From: Lachnospira sp. UBA2821 | Lineage (GTDB): Bacteria > Bacillota > Clostridia > Lachnospirales > Lachnospiraceae | Direction of reading: 5' to 3' | Length of the DNA: 64,000 bases | Assembly (NCBI GenBank): GCA_002351535.1 | Contig: DEGR01000031.1 | Span: 1 to 64,000, forward strand | Shown here: in pieces, positions 27,810 to 37,012 of the stretch | How positions within the stretch are numbered: the stretch's first letter is position 1 | Layout of the letters: the number at the start of each line of letters is the position of its first letter | Notes under the pieces: generated by a model | Seen by the model: the letters and a program-made list of their open reading frames with translations, nothing else | The model's database searches: none | What the model was told of the DNA's origin: nothing | Made by a program: the position numbers and the translations under genes

Positions 27810-29357
27810 TTATTTTACCTTTACTTTTTTAACAGTGCTGTAAGAGCTGCTTACTAATTTGCCTGTTGAGTCTTTTTTGTTAGCGCAGACTTTTACATAA
27901 TATATTTTGCCTGATTTGAGGGATTTGATAGTAGCAGATGTTTTTGAAACTGTTACTTTTTTAGCTTTTTTAAATTTGCTGTTGTCAGCATATACGATAG
28001 TGTAACTGTTTGCACCTGTAACTTTTTTAATAGTAACTTTAGCTGATTTTTTAGCTGATTTAACATTTACGGCAGCAGGTTTTGATACCTTAACTTTACT
28101 CCAATGAGCATAATATGAAGCTTTGCTGTTAAATGTTGTTGTTGCTGTTAATTTTTTACCAGATGTCTTGTCTGTATACCATCCTGCAAATGTGTAACCT
28201 TTTCTTACAGGTGTTCCAAGGGTGGTAAGTTCTTTGAGAGTTGTGATTTCATTAACAGAAAATGTCTTTTTAGAAGACTTGTTATCAGTGAATTTTCCAC
28301 CATTTCCGTAAAATGTTATTGTATTAAACTTGCACTTGTAAGCTGTTACATCATATGGTGATGCTGCCATTCCTGAGAGGGAACGTTTGTAAGTAACTAA
28401 TGCTTCAAATGCATCCTGTGTTGCCAGCAGGTTGTCTTCACCCATATATGTGTAGCAACCGTCTGTTTTTTCGCTTTTGAATCCGTTAAGTGCAGAGTAA
28501 GAAGTCTTAGCCTCATCATCGTAACCGTAAGCTGTAAGCATACATAATCCGAGTGCTGTTGAGTTGGCTGATGAATCTGTACCCCATGCTGCTGCATAAC
28601 AGTAACCGCCGTCCGCATTTCTGTTAGTGTTGTTAGTCCATGTGATGGCATCAATCATTTTCTGATTGAAGTCAGCATCGCTTTGTGCATAGTATGTGAG
28701 TGCAGGAAGTACCTTTCCGTTGTTATCTGTAGCACATCCGTAGTAATCAATACCTACACCTGAATCAGATGATACATAAGTAAGCGATACTGCATCTTTA
28801 AGAAGAGCTAATACTTTATCACCATCAGGCATCTCATCTTTGTATGAAACTGCTGCAGGGATGATGTAGCTGTAGTAGTAAGGGTTTCCGATAGCTGTAT
28901 TGAGAGCTTCGGCACTGTCATAAGCTGTTATATAATCAGAAAATGATTTTAAATAGTTTACGCCATTATAATCAGCCGGATTAAATGATGCTATAGTAAG
29001 TATATCAATTACAGCAGCATATATAGTTGGCATCTCAACACCTTCAACGACGATTTTACCGTCATCAGTTGTATAAGATTTAACAAGTTCCATATAGCTG
29101 TTGAATTCTTTAGAGTAATTAATATCTGTCTGCATCATAAGGATAAGCTGACGATAATCAAATATACTCATTTTACCGTCTTCTGATAAGCTCTGAAGAT
29201 AAGCTGATGTTGCATTTGCTTCTGAGGCAATGCTTTCTGCAGTGATTTCAGGTGTGCTGACATCAGCAGCTTTTACATATACTGCAGGTGTTGCGAAAGA
29301 TGACATAGCTACACTGACAGCAAGAGCTACGCCTGTGAATGTGTTTTTGAGTTTCAT
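27810..29357 (-). CDS. Secreted alpha/alpha-barrel (prenyltransferase-like) protein with InlB and FnIII repeats
   Basis: A 515-residue secreted protein. A signal peptide (1 to about 31) ends in VKA. Residues about 50-335 form helical repeats like squalene/prenyltransferase alpha-alpha barrels, with NADGGYCYAAAWGTDSSANSTALGLCML and DNLLATQDAFEALV landmarks. An InlB/Flg_new repeat (ITFYGNGGKF to GYTFAGWYTD, about 345-410) and a C-terminal FnIII-like domain follow. The same barrel fold forms the alpha domain of intrinsic factor. AGGAGG precedes the ATG and a cobalamin riboswitch lies in the leader. I infer a B12-capture protein working with the DUF4430 lipoprotein. Confidence 0.75.
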   Translation of the reverse strand: MKLKNTFTGVALAVSVAMSSFATPAVYVKAADVSTPEITAESIASEANATSAYLQSLSEDGKMSIFDYRQLILMMQTDINYSKEFNSYMELVKSYTTDDGKIVVEGVEMPTIYAAVIDILTIASFNPADYNGVNYLKSFSDYITAYDSAEALNTAIGNPYYYSYIIPAAVSYKDEMPDGDKVLALLKDAVSLTYVSSDSGVGIDYYGCATDNNGKVLPALTYYAQSDADFNQKMIDAITWTNNTNRNADGGYCYAAAWGTDSSANSTALGLCMLTAYGYDDEAKTSYSALNGFKSEKTDGCYTYMGEDNLLATQDAFEALVTYKRSLSGMAASPYDVTAYKCKFNTITFYGNGGKFTDNKSSKKTFSVNEITTLKELTTLGTPVRKGYTFAGWYTDKTSGKKLTATTTFNSKASYYAHWSKVKVSKPAAVNVKSAKKSAKVTIKKVTGANSYTIVYADNSKFKKAKKVTVSKTSATIKSLKSGKIYYVKVCANKKDSTGKLVSSSYSTVKKVKVK

Positions 29358-29419
29358 TTTGTTCCTCCTTGTCTTAGAGGTGGGAAACTAATATAAGATT
29401 TTTGACCTATATCATATCC

Positions 29420-29625
29420 TCACCGTATGATAGTGTTATTCCTGAAATGCTTCAGGAGTGTTGGACGATATCCTGGCTTATGGCTTCATACCTAGTACCC
29501 TTCCTTCCCGCAAATCAATGATTTACAGTGGTATCAGGGGTTCGTAGCCATTACAGTAGAGTGAGCTGCTGCGGATTCTGACCGCATTCCCGATTACAGG
29601 CAGATAAACTGCCAGACCAACTTTT
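29420..29625 (-). promoter_or_regulatory. Cobalamin (B12) riboswitch
   Basis: On the minus strand the leader has the core segments of a cobalamin riboswitch in order. These are CGGGAATGCGGTCAGAATCC, then GCAGC...TACTGTAA, then GGGAAGG, then the B12 box GAAGCCATAAGCCAGGATAT within 29466-29487. A hairpin TCCTGAA/TTCAGGA follows. Further on, CCTC (29384-29387) could pair with the Shine-Dalgarno GAGG, hinting at translational control; no T-run terminator is visible. In the family, bound cobalamin represses downstream uptake or synthesis genes. Here it controls the two secreted proteins at 29357-26753. Confidence 0.92.
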
Positions 29626-29791
29626 TAAGTTACATAAAACTGTTCATAGCTATATTTATAGTGAACAGCTATGCAAGATTATATATTAATAAGAACGTTT
29701 TCGCAACATTAATCTGCAAAGTATATTGTTTTCGACTTATATGAGGTGTATAATTATAAGATTAAAAGTTATTTACAGAATAGAGGCTAAT

Positions 29792-32700
29792 ATGATTAGT
29801 AGAGAAATGATTAGGCACATTGCGGGAGAGAGAACATTTTCAAGAGGTGCAAGTGTATATAAAATGAATAGAGTGAAGCAGTTTGATAAAAAAACTGTCG
29901 GAGAGGTTGAAGAAATTAAAGCAACTGTTAAGGGAAGTATGGATAATTATTATGACGTGTCTGTCACGCTTGACAGATTTAATGATGAAATCGTGGACTC
30001 GAATTGTGACTGTCCGGCATTTCAGGGATATGGTGGACTGTGTAAGCATTGTGTTGCCGTGTTACTTGAATACAGGGATACGGTGGAACAGCAGATTTCA
30101 CTGGACCGGTATCTTGAAGAGCAGCGCATGAAAAATGAAAATGCGAAGCTTATAAGAAAAGGTGTTGTACAGGATACGACTAAAGAGATAAAGAATCTGT
30201 TGTACTCAAGAGCCATGAGAAATACGCTGGCAGTGTTGGAATTTGATACATATGGTAAAGTTGAATTAGAGCCGCATGTCATGGTTAATTATGAAGATGT
30301 GGTACTGTCGTTTAAAATCGGAATGAAGAGAAAATATGTACTTAAAGACATATTTGGTTTTGTTCAGAGAATGCGGAATAATGAAAAATTTTCTTATGGT
30401 AAAGAGTTGATGTTTGTTCACTGCATGGAGAGTTTTACAGATGAAAGCAGACCTTTGGTGGAATTACTTATGGAGTGGGCAGATTATAACGAGGAAGTTT
30501 ACCGACAACCTGTATATGGAAGATATTATTTTGAATACACACTTCCCAAGTTAAGAAATATTCCTCTTGATGTATCAATTTTTCAGAGATTTCTTGATAT
30601 TGTGATGGACAGGGATGTATATGTGCAGACGGAATACAGTGATGAAATGTTATGTCATGTTGAAAGGGGAAATGCACATATTCCTGTAAGTATATCAGGA
30701 GGTACAGATGGTGTGGATATAAAATTCGGGATATCTAGAATGATTTATTCTGAAAAATATTATGTTGAATTCATTCCGGGATTTGTAATATTATCTGATA
30801 AAAATGATATTAAACCTGTAGAAGACATTATAAGATGCTTTAAAGCAATCGGCAATAAAAATGCGCACATAAGTAAGGAAGACGTCCCTGCATTTTGCAG
30901 AGATATGCTGCCTCTTATGAAGGAAAAGTTTGATTGTGAAATTACCGATTTTGACGAGATGGATTATGATGTGATTAAGCCGGAGATATCCATATATATC
31001 GATATGCCGCAGGAGGGAATGATAATATGTACCGGTAAAGCAGATTATGGTGAAAAGCAGTATCAGCTATATGACAAAAATACTGATATATGGAAAAGGG
31101 ACCTTAAGGAAGAGGCTGTTGTCAGCAATATAGTTGCATATTATTGTAATTCCTATGATGAAAATCTCAAAGGAATGGTTCTTACTGATGAACTGTCTGA
31201 CTACGAGGATAAACTGTTTGGGTTCGTGTCAGAAGGAATTAGTGCGATACAGGAGCATGCGGATGTATATGTGTCAGATACACTTAAGAAGATAAATGTA
31301 ATTAATCCTCCTTCTACCAGTGTCGGGGTGTCATTGGCGGGTGACCTTCTTGAATTCAATATAAATAGTGATGATATTTCTTTGAAAACACTGGCTGAAA
31401 TACTATCAAGATACAACATAAAGAAAAAATATTTCAGATTGAAAAACGGTGATTTTGTCAGAACGGGTGAAGGTGATTTTGATGATTTTGTAAAGATGAC
31501 ACGAAGTCTGCAGCTCACGGATAAACAGGTTAAAGAAGGAAAAGCTATTATTCCTAAGTATAGAGCATTATATATTGATGGACAGTTAAAGGAAGCAGCC
31601 ACTGTTAAAACTGACAAGGATAAGAATTTTAAGGCTCTTATAAGGAATATGAAAACTATAGAGGATAATGATTTTGACATACCTTCTGAACTCGTGGATA
31701 TACTCAGGGGATATCAGAAATATGGTTATATGTGGATAAAGACGTTATGTCATAATGGATTCGGTGGAATTCTTGCTGACGATATGGGACTTGGAAAAAC
31801 TCTGCAGATTATAGCATTTCTTAAATCTGAATATGCAAAGGACGATAAAGCTGTGAAAAGGACATTAATTGTATGCCCTGCGTCGCTTGTGTATAACTGG
31901 AAATATGAAATGGAGAGATTTGCACCTGAGCTTCCGGTTGATATGGTGACGGGAAAGGCAGTCCAGAGAAGAGATGCTATTAATAACATGAAAGAAAAAG
32001 TAATTATCATTACTTCGTATGATTTATTGAGAAGAGATATAAAGTTATATGAAGATATACATTTCTTCTGTCAGGTTATAGATGAAGCGCAGTATATAAA
32101 GAACCATAATACACAGTCATCAAAAGCAGTTAAGTCAATAAAGAGTGGATTCAGGATGGCACTTACGGGAACACCGGTTGAGAACAGACTGAGTGAATTG
32201 CACAGCATTTTTGATTATCTTATGCCGGGATTTTTATATACATATAAGCGGTTCAGGGAAGAACTTGAAGTTCCGATTGTTAATGAGCATGATGAAAATG
32301 CAACAGAAAGGCTTAGAAAAATGATTAATCCATTTGTTTTAAGAAGACTTAAGAAGGATGTTCTTAAAGATTTGCCTGATAAGATTGAAAACAATATGTA
32401 TTTTGAGATGGAGGGTGAGCAGGCGGAACTGTATAATGCACATGTCAAAAGAATTAAACTTATGCTTGATAAAACATCTGATGAAGAATTCAAAACTAAC
32501 AAAATACAGATTCTTGCAGAACTTACTAAATTAAGGCAGCTTTGCTGCAGCCCCGGATTATTGTATGAAGATTATAAAGGGGAATCAGGCAAGACTGATA
32601 TGTGCATGGACATTGTGGAAGATGCAGTTTCTAATGGTCATAAGATATTATTATTCTCCCAGTTCACAACGATGCTTGAACAGATTGAGAAAGCGCTTGA

Positions 32701-33100
32701 TAAAAGGAATATCAGTTATTATGCTCTCACAGGTGCGACACCTAAGGATAAAAGAATGGAGATGGTTGAGAGTTTTAACAATGATGATGTATCCGTATTT
32801 TGTATATCATTAAAAGCGGGGGGAACAGGACTTAATCTTACATCAGCAGATATAGTTATTCATTTTGATCCATGGTGGAATCTTGCGGTTCAGAATCAGG
32901 CAACGGACAGGGCACATAGAATAGGACAGAAGAATGTTGTAAATGTATATAAACTTATTGCGAAGAATTCAATAGAAGAAAATATAGTCAGACTTCAGGA
33001 AAAGAAAAATGAGCTTGCGGATACTATTCTTAATGGCGAAGGAATAGAAAGTGGAAGTTTCTCGAAAGACGAACTTATAGAGCTTCTGTCATATCATTAG
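29792..33100 (+). CDS. SWIM zinc-finger SNF2-family helicase
   Basis: An ATP-dependent DNA translocase of about 1100 residues. A SWIM zinc finger (CDCPAFQGYGGLCKHC, about 72-87) opens the protein, followed by a long bacterial SNF2 middle region. The SNF2 motor (about 640-1090) has Walker A DDMGLGKT, DEAQ box IDEAQYIK, TGTPVEN, and motif VI QATDRAHRIGQ. The frame is open to 29726, but AGAGG at 29782-29786 supports ATG 29792. Bacterial SWIM-SNF2 proteins are poorly characterised and presumed to remodel protein-DNA complexes. It appears monocistronic. Confidence 0.9.
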   Translation: MISREMIRHIAGERTFSRGASVYKMNRVKQFDKKTVGEVEEIKATVKGSMDNYYDVSVTLDRFNDEIVDSNCDCPAFQGYGGLCKHCVAVLLEYRDTVEQQISLDRYLEEQRMKNENAKLIRKGVVQDTTKEIKNLLYSRAMRNTLAVLEFDTYGKVELEPHVMVNYEDVVLSFKIGMKRKYVLKDIFGFVQRMRNNEKFSYGKELMFVHCMESFTDESRPLVELLMEWADYNEEVYRQPVYGRYYFEYTLPKLRNIPLDVSIFQRFLDIVMDRDVYVQTEYSDEMLCHVERGNAHIPVSISGGTDGVDIKFGISRMIYSEKYYVEFIPGFVILSDKNDIKPVEDIIRCFKAIGNKNAHISKEDVPAFCRDMLPLMKEKFDCEITDFDEMDYDVIKPEISIYIDMPQEGMIICTGKADYGEKQYQLYDKNTDIWKRDLKEEAVVSNIVAYYCNSYDENLKGMVLTDELSDYEDKLFGFVSEGISAIQEHADVYVSDTLKKINVINPPSTSVGVSLAGDLLEFNINSDDISLKTLAEILSRYNIKKKYFRLKNGDFVRTGEGDFDDFVKMTRSLQLTDKQVKEGKAIIPKYRALYIDGQLKEAATVKTDKDKNFKALIRNMKTIEDNDFDIPSELVDILRGYQKYGYMWIKTLCHNGFGGILADDMGLGKTLQIIAFLKSEYAKDDKAVKRTLIVCPASLVYNWKYEMERFAPELPVDMVTGKAVQRRDAINNMKEKVIIITSYDLLRRDIKLYEDIHFFCQVIDEAQYIKNHNTQSSKAVKSIKSGFRMALTGTPVENRLSELHSIFDYLMPGFLYTYKRFREELEVPIVNEHDENATERLRKMINPFVLRRLKKDVLKDLPDKIENNMYFEMEGEQAELYNAHVKRIKLMLDKTSDEEFKTNKIQILAELTKLRQLCCSPGLLYEDYKGESGKTDMCMDIVEDAVSNGHKILLFSQFTTMLEQIEKALDKRNISYYALTGATPKDKRMEMVESFNNDDVSVFCISLKAGGTGLNLTSADIVIHFDPWWNLAVQNQATDRAHRIGQKNVVNVYKLIAKNSIEENIVRLQEKKNELADTILNGEGIESGSFSKDELIELLSYH

Positions 33101-33237
33101 GACATACTTTTTCCACAAAATGCACATAATTCTATAATATTTTTTAATTATCATATGCATATAGTTAAGAGATGGAAATGCTTAACAAAGATACTTTAAA
33201 TGAAAAAATATGCAGAATGCAGATAGGAGTAGATATT

Positions 33238-34623
33238 ATGCAGAATATGATAATTAAAAAGATAAGAAATGTAGCAGTATACGGATTGACATTTGGTCTT
33301 GCATCAGGACTTGTATTTACGGGTGTTACAAAGATGACCGATACCGGCACATCCAAAAAAGCATCAACAGTCCAGATGAGTACAACACAGGCAGCACTTG
33401 CATCTAATGTTTCGACAAAAAAGAGCACTACCGACAGTGGAGAATATACAGTTGAAGAAATTGCAAAAAACTGCAGTTCAAGTGTTGTATCGATAACCTG
33501 TAAAAGTGTTCAGGAGGTAAGGAATTTCTTTGGAGGTCAGCAGCAGTATGAGAGTGAGAGTGCGGGCTCAGGAATTGTAATTGCAAAAGATGAAAACAAT
33601 CTTTATGTAGCGACAAATAATCATGTTGTTGATGGAGCTTCTGATTTGTCAGTATGCTTCAATGATTCTAAAGACAATGTATACTCAGCAGAAGTAAAGG
33701 GTACGGATGCAGGCAATGACCTTGCAATAGTGGCAATTAGTCTTAAAGATATAGATGAAGATGTGCTTAAATCAGTATCAATAGCTACACTTGGTGATTC
33801 CGGCAATGAAAATGTTGGAGAACAGGTTGTTGCGATTGGAAATGCATTAGGATATGGAACATCTGTTACATCAGGATATATAAGTGCCCTTGATAGAGAA
33901 GTTACTATAGATAACAATACAGCAAAATTAATTCAGACGGATGCGGCTATTAACCCCGGTAACAGTGGTGGAGCACTTTTTAATATGAAAGGCGAAGTTA
34001 TCGGAATAAATTCAGCTAAATTCGCATCAGAAGAAGTAGAGGGTATGGGCTATGCAATACCTATTTCAACAGCAGAACCAATTTTACAGCAGTTAATTAC
34101 AATGGAAAAGGTAGATGACAGTAAGAAGGGTGCTCTTGGAATAAAATGCAAAGATGTATCTTCGGATGTATCAGAATCATATGACATACCACAGGGTGTG
34201 TATGTATCAGAACTGACAAAAGGTGGTGCAGCAGAGAAAGCCGGAATAGAGAGTGGAGATATAATAACTGAATTTGATGGTAAATCTGTATCAGATACAT
34301 CGTCTTTAGTTAATATGCTTCAGTATTATGAGGCAGGCAAGACTGTAGAAGTTACTGTTAAGAGAAGAGCATCAGGTGGATATGAAGATAAGAAAGTAAA
34401 GGTTACACTTGATAAGGCTGATTCATCTGATAGTACTGATTCATCAGCCGGCAGTTCGGACAGTTCCAACAATGGTGAATCCAAAGACGATAGTTCTAAA
34501 GATAATGGCTCTAAAGGTGACAATTCCGGTAGCAGATCCGGTGATGGATATTCTGATGGAAATTCATCCGGTGGAAATGGTTCAGATGAAATGCAGCAGT
34601 TTTTCAATGAATTTTTTGGATAG
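33238..34623 (+). CDS. HtrA/DegP-like membrane-anchored serine protease
   Basis: A 461-residue surface protease. One N-terminal membrane segment (about 12-32) anchors it outside the membrane. The trypsin-like domain has His129 in NNHVVDGA, Asp161 in GNDLAIVAI and Ser243 in GNSGGALF. A PDZ domain (about 300-390) follows, then a low-complexity Ser/Asp/Gly tail ending in a hydrophobic patch. AGGAG before ATG 33238 decides the start over an upstream ATG at 33172. HtrA proteins degrade or refold misfolded exported proteins, a plausible need in a strain making large surface proteins. Confidence 0.92.
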   Translation: MQNMIIKKIRNVAVYGLTFGLASGLVFTGVTKMTDTGTSKKASTVQMSTTQAALASNVSTKKSTTDSGEYTVEEIAKNCSSSVVSITCKSVQEVRNFFGGQQQYESESAGSGIVIAKDENNLYVATNNHVVDGASDLSVCFNDSKDNVYSAEVKGTDAGNDLAIVAISLKDIDEDVLKSVSIATLGDSGNENVGEQVVAIGNALGYGTSVTSGYISALDREVTIDNNTAKLIQTDAAINPGNSGGALFNMKGEVIGINSAKFASEEVEGMGYAIPISTAEPILQQLITMEKVDDSKKGALGIKCKDVSSDVSESYDIPQGVYVSELTKGGAAEKAGIESGDIITEFDGKSVSDTSSLVNMLQYYEAGKTVEVTVKRRASGGYEDKKVKVTLDKADSSDSTDSSAGSSDSSNNGESKDDSSKDNGSKGDNSGSRSGDGYSDGNSSGGNGSDEMQQFFNEFFG

Positions 34624-34662
34624 ATTATGTTGATTTGCGGTAATTGAATATATAAATAATAG

Positions 34663-34712
34663 GCAGCACATTAACAGTTAGAAAATGTAAAACGTTAATG
34701 TGCTGCTTTGTT
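34663..34712. terminator. Terminator between convergent htrA-like and cotJC-like genes
   Basis: GCAGCACATTAAC (34663-34675) pairs with GTTAATGTGCTGC (34694-34706), followed by TTTGTTT on the plus strand. On the minus strand the flank is also T-rich, so it may work both ways. Confidence 0.8.
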
Positions 34713-34730
34713 TATAGATATATTTTCATA

Positions 34731-35234
34731 CTAGCATCCACAGTTTTTATCAAATCCCGGGTTGCAGGCATAGAAATTCTTAGAATCTAAATCAGCTTTA
34801 ATTAATTCAAGTCCTTCCCCGAATCTTTGGAAATGAACTATCTCCCTTGCACGTAAGAACTTTATTACATCCCTTACATCAGGATTATCAACAAGCCTTA
34901 ATATATTATCATATGTTGTTCTCGCTTTTTGCTCTGCGGCCATATCTTCAAAAAGGTCAGTTATCGGGTCGCCTTTTGATTGAAATTCACATGCATTAAA
35001 TGGAACACCTCCGGCAGCCTGCGGCCATACGCCAAGTGTGTGGTCTGCAAAATACTTATCAAATCCGGATGTTTTAACTTCTTCAATGTCTATGCCTCTT
35101 GTAAGCTGATGGACTAATGCACCGACTATTTCAAGATGACCAAGTTCTTCTGTTCCAATATCGTTGAGCAATCCCGCAACTCGGTCATTCTTCATGGCAA
35201 ACTTTTGCGACAGATATCTCATAGATGCACCCAT
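34731..35234 (-). CDS. cotJC: CotJC-like manganese catalase, 5' end removed by prophage
   Basis: A ferritin-like di-manganese catalase of the CotJC spore-coat type. The 167 residues after ATG 35234 contain EELGHLE, AAGVPFN-like AAGGVPFN, KGDPITDLFEDMAAEQKAR and AREIVHFQRFGE, which hold the metal ligands. In-frame codons continue upstream as YGGPDGE, a family motif, then hit Arg and a stop at 35259-35261. About 29 N-terminal residues are therefore missing. The break coincides with the end of the prophage, whose serine recombinase gene starts 30 bp away. Excision should restore the full gene. As it stands the protein may be unexpressed or non-functional. Confidence 0.85.
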   Translation of the reverse strand: MGASMRYLSQKFAMKNDRVAGLLNDIGTEELGHLEIVGALVHQLTRGIDIEEVKTSGFDKYFADHTLGVWPQAAGGVPFNACEFQSKGDPITDLFEDMAAEQKARTTYDNILRLVDNPDVRDVIKFLRAREIVHFQRFGEGLELIKADLDSKNFYACNPGFDKNCGC

Positions 35235-35244
35235 TTCGCCGTCG

Positions 35245-35264
35245 GGTCCACCATACCTCTATAG
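35245..35264. other. Prophage attachment site (attL side) in the cotJC-like gene
   Basis: Homology to CotJC runs up to the codon TAT (35253-35255, minus strand) and ends immediately after it. The crossover core must lie around here, in or next to TCCACCATA (35247-35255). The partner site should carry the missing CotJC N-terminus and lies beyond the right edge. Confidence 0.7.
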
Positions 35265-35289
35265 GGGGAACAAGGCTCAAAACCTTTAT

Positions 35290-36768
35290 TTATGCAGGTT
35301 TCAGAAGATAGAAGAAAATCTGTATCTCATCATTCTTCTTATCATATACGATATGATCTACCACAGAACGAAGTGCATTAGACTTTGTTCTGTTATCAAT
35401 TCCTTCGCTTGTAATTATATCGTATACTGTTGAAATCTCTTTCCTAATATCCTTATTATCCTCGTTTGAAGAGGGAAGATTCTTAAGCTCATCTTCGAGA
35501 GATTTCCTTTCATTAGCAATCAGCCTTTTATTTTCTTTATATTCCTCTATGGAATCTATTCCATCCATATATGCCCTTTTTATTCTTTTTTCTTTATTAT
35601 CAAGATTATCAAGCTGTTCACGTAGCAATACTGTACTGTCTACAACATGTTCATTATTGCTCTGCTGTCTCACTGTGAAATGAATATTATCACCACATGC
35701 TAATGCATCTTTAAAAGCTTGAAAAATGGCAGATTCAAGATTCTTAAGTGTTATGTAATGGGATTCTGAACAACTGCCTTTAGTATAATTAAGGCAGTTG
35801 AAATATGTGTAGTCAGTATCAGCCCTTTTAATGCCTAAGGATGCACCACAGTTGGAACATTTAACTATTCCGGAAAGCCAATGCTTTGTTCCTGTAGCTC
35901 TTGACTTGTAAGGTCTGGCACGTTTGGCAATTAAATCCTGAATATGTTCGAAATATTCATAAGAGAATAGTGCCTGGTGTGTTCCGTCTGCTATTATCCA
36001 TTCATGTTTTTTCTTGATAGTATGGTTCTCGTGATTCTGTCTGTTCCAACGGACTTTGCCGGCATAAAAAGGATTCTCTAATATATATTTAATTGTACGA
36101 TATTCAAACATATTCCCTTGCACCGACCTGTATCCCATATTATTAAGTTTGCGTGCAATTTCAAGATAAGTCATTCCGTTTACATCAAAATCATGGTATA
36201 TCATTTGAATAATGCTTGCCTTATCATTAAGCTTAGGAATACCATTATCCTTATCCATAGTATATCCCATCGGGAGTGTAGACTGATATCCACCACGAAG
36301 TGCCTTCTCGGTCATTCCACGCATTACCTCACCGGATAATCGAATAGAGTAGTATTCATCCATCCATTCAATAATACGTTCAATCAAAGTTCCAAATGGT
36401 CCATCAACAAGAGGTTCAGACACACTAACTACATCAACATCATTCTTCTTGAGTAATGATTTGTACACTATAGACTCTTCCTGATTTCTTGCAAATCTGC
36501 TGAACTTCCATACAAGTACAATATCAAATGGATGTTCTTTGCTTTTGGCCAATCCAATCATCTTCATAAATTCAGGACGTTTGTCAGCCTTCTTGCCTGA
36601 AATACCATTATCGATATATATATTATCAGCCAGCAGAGACACATTATTCTTCTTAGCATAATCGATTAAGAGTCTTTTCTGTGCATCCGGAGAGAGTTCT
36701 TCCTGCTTATCAGTAGACACTCTAATGTAAGCACATGCAGTTTTCATTTTAAGAATATTTTTCGCCAT
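35290..36768 (-). CDS. Large serine recombinase (phage integrase)
   Basis: A 492-residue large serine integrase. The resolvase catalytic domain (1 to about 150) has the nucleophile Ser in YIRVSTDKQ and the Arg motif KFSRFARNQEES. The recombinase domain (about 160-270) is followed by a zinc ribbon (CSNCGASLGIKR...C...C, about 300-335) and a coiled-coil region (about 370-450). It catalyses attP x attB integration; excision needs a directionality factor, not recognised here. AAAGGA (36778-36783, complement) places the start at 36768 rather than 36777. It lies next to attL and probably inserted the element into the cotJC-like gene. Confidence 0.95.
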   Translation of the reverse strand: MAKNILKMKTACAYIRVSTDKQEELSPDAQKRLLIDYAKKNNVSLLADNIYIDNGISGKKADKRPEFMKMIGLAKSKEHPFDIVLVWKFSRFARNQEESIVYKSLLKKNDVDVVSVSEPLVDGPFGTLIERIIEWMDEYYSIRLSGEVMRGMTEKALRGGYQSTLPMGYTMDKDNGIPKLNDKASIIQMIYHDFDVNGMTYLEIARKLNNMGYRSVQGNMFEYRTIKYILENPFYAGKVRWNRQNHENHTIKKKHEWIIADGTHQALFSYEYFEHIQDLIAKRARPYKSRATGTKHWLSGIVKCSNCGASLGIKRADTDYTYFNCLNYTKGSCSESHYITLKNLESAIFQAFKDALACGDNIHFTVRQQSNNEHVVDSTVLLREQLDNLDNKEKRIKRAYMDGIDSIEEYKENKRLIANERKSLEDELKNLPSSNEDNKDIRKEISTVYDIITSEGIDNRTKSNALRSVVDHIVYDKKNDEIQIFFYLLKPA

Positions 36769-36799
36769 AGCAATCATCCTTTCATTAATTTATATGCGA

Positions 36800-36815
36800 G
36801 TTGAACCGGTGCAAC
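36800..36815. promoter_or_regulatory. Dispersed prophage palindrome, copy 1
   Basis: GTTGAACCGGTGCAAC lies 32 bp upstream of the integrase start. It extends to GAG...CTC (36798-36817). It is one of four GTTGnACCGGTnCAAC copies in the prophage. Confidence 0.6.
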
Positions 36816-36844
36816 TCTAAATTAAGTACAAAAATAACACCTAC

Positions 36845-36966
36845 TTGCAAAAGCGGTGCTAAAGATGATATAATATAGCTTGTTCAGGGCGATATTATAT
36901 CATGAGCACTGCTTATGAAGTATCGTGACGAAAGCTCTTGTGTTGGTAGCACAGGGGCTTTTGTAT
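36845..36966 (+). ncRNA. Candidate small RNA with promoter and terminator
   Basis: TTGCAA (36845-36850) and TATAAT (36869-36874) with 18-bp spacing predict a start near 36881. The transcript has no convincing ORF and ends in a hairpin, AAAGC...CTTGTG / CACAG...GCTTTT (about 36935-36965). A 10-bp inverted repeat (36867-36876 with 36892-36901) overlaps the -10 region. Its target is unknown; it is the first of three RNA-like units in this interval. Confidence 0.45.
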
Positions 36967-37012
36967 TATGTTTGACAAAGTTGTTGTAAGTATTTATAAT
37001 ATACTTAACAAG
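36961..37012 (+). repeat. 52-bp promoter repeat, copy 1
   Basis: Matches 37371-37422 at 50 of 52 positions and contains a consensus promoter: TTGACA (36972-36977), 17-bp spacer, TATAAT (36995-37000). Confidence 0.9.
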
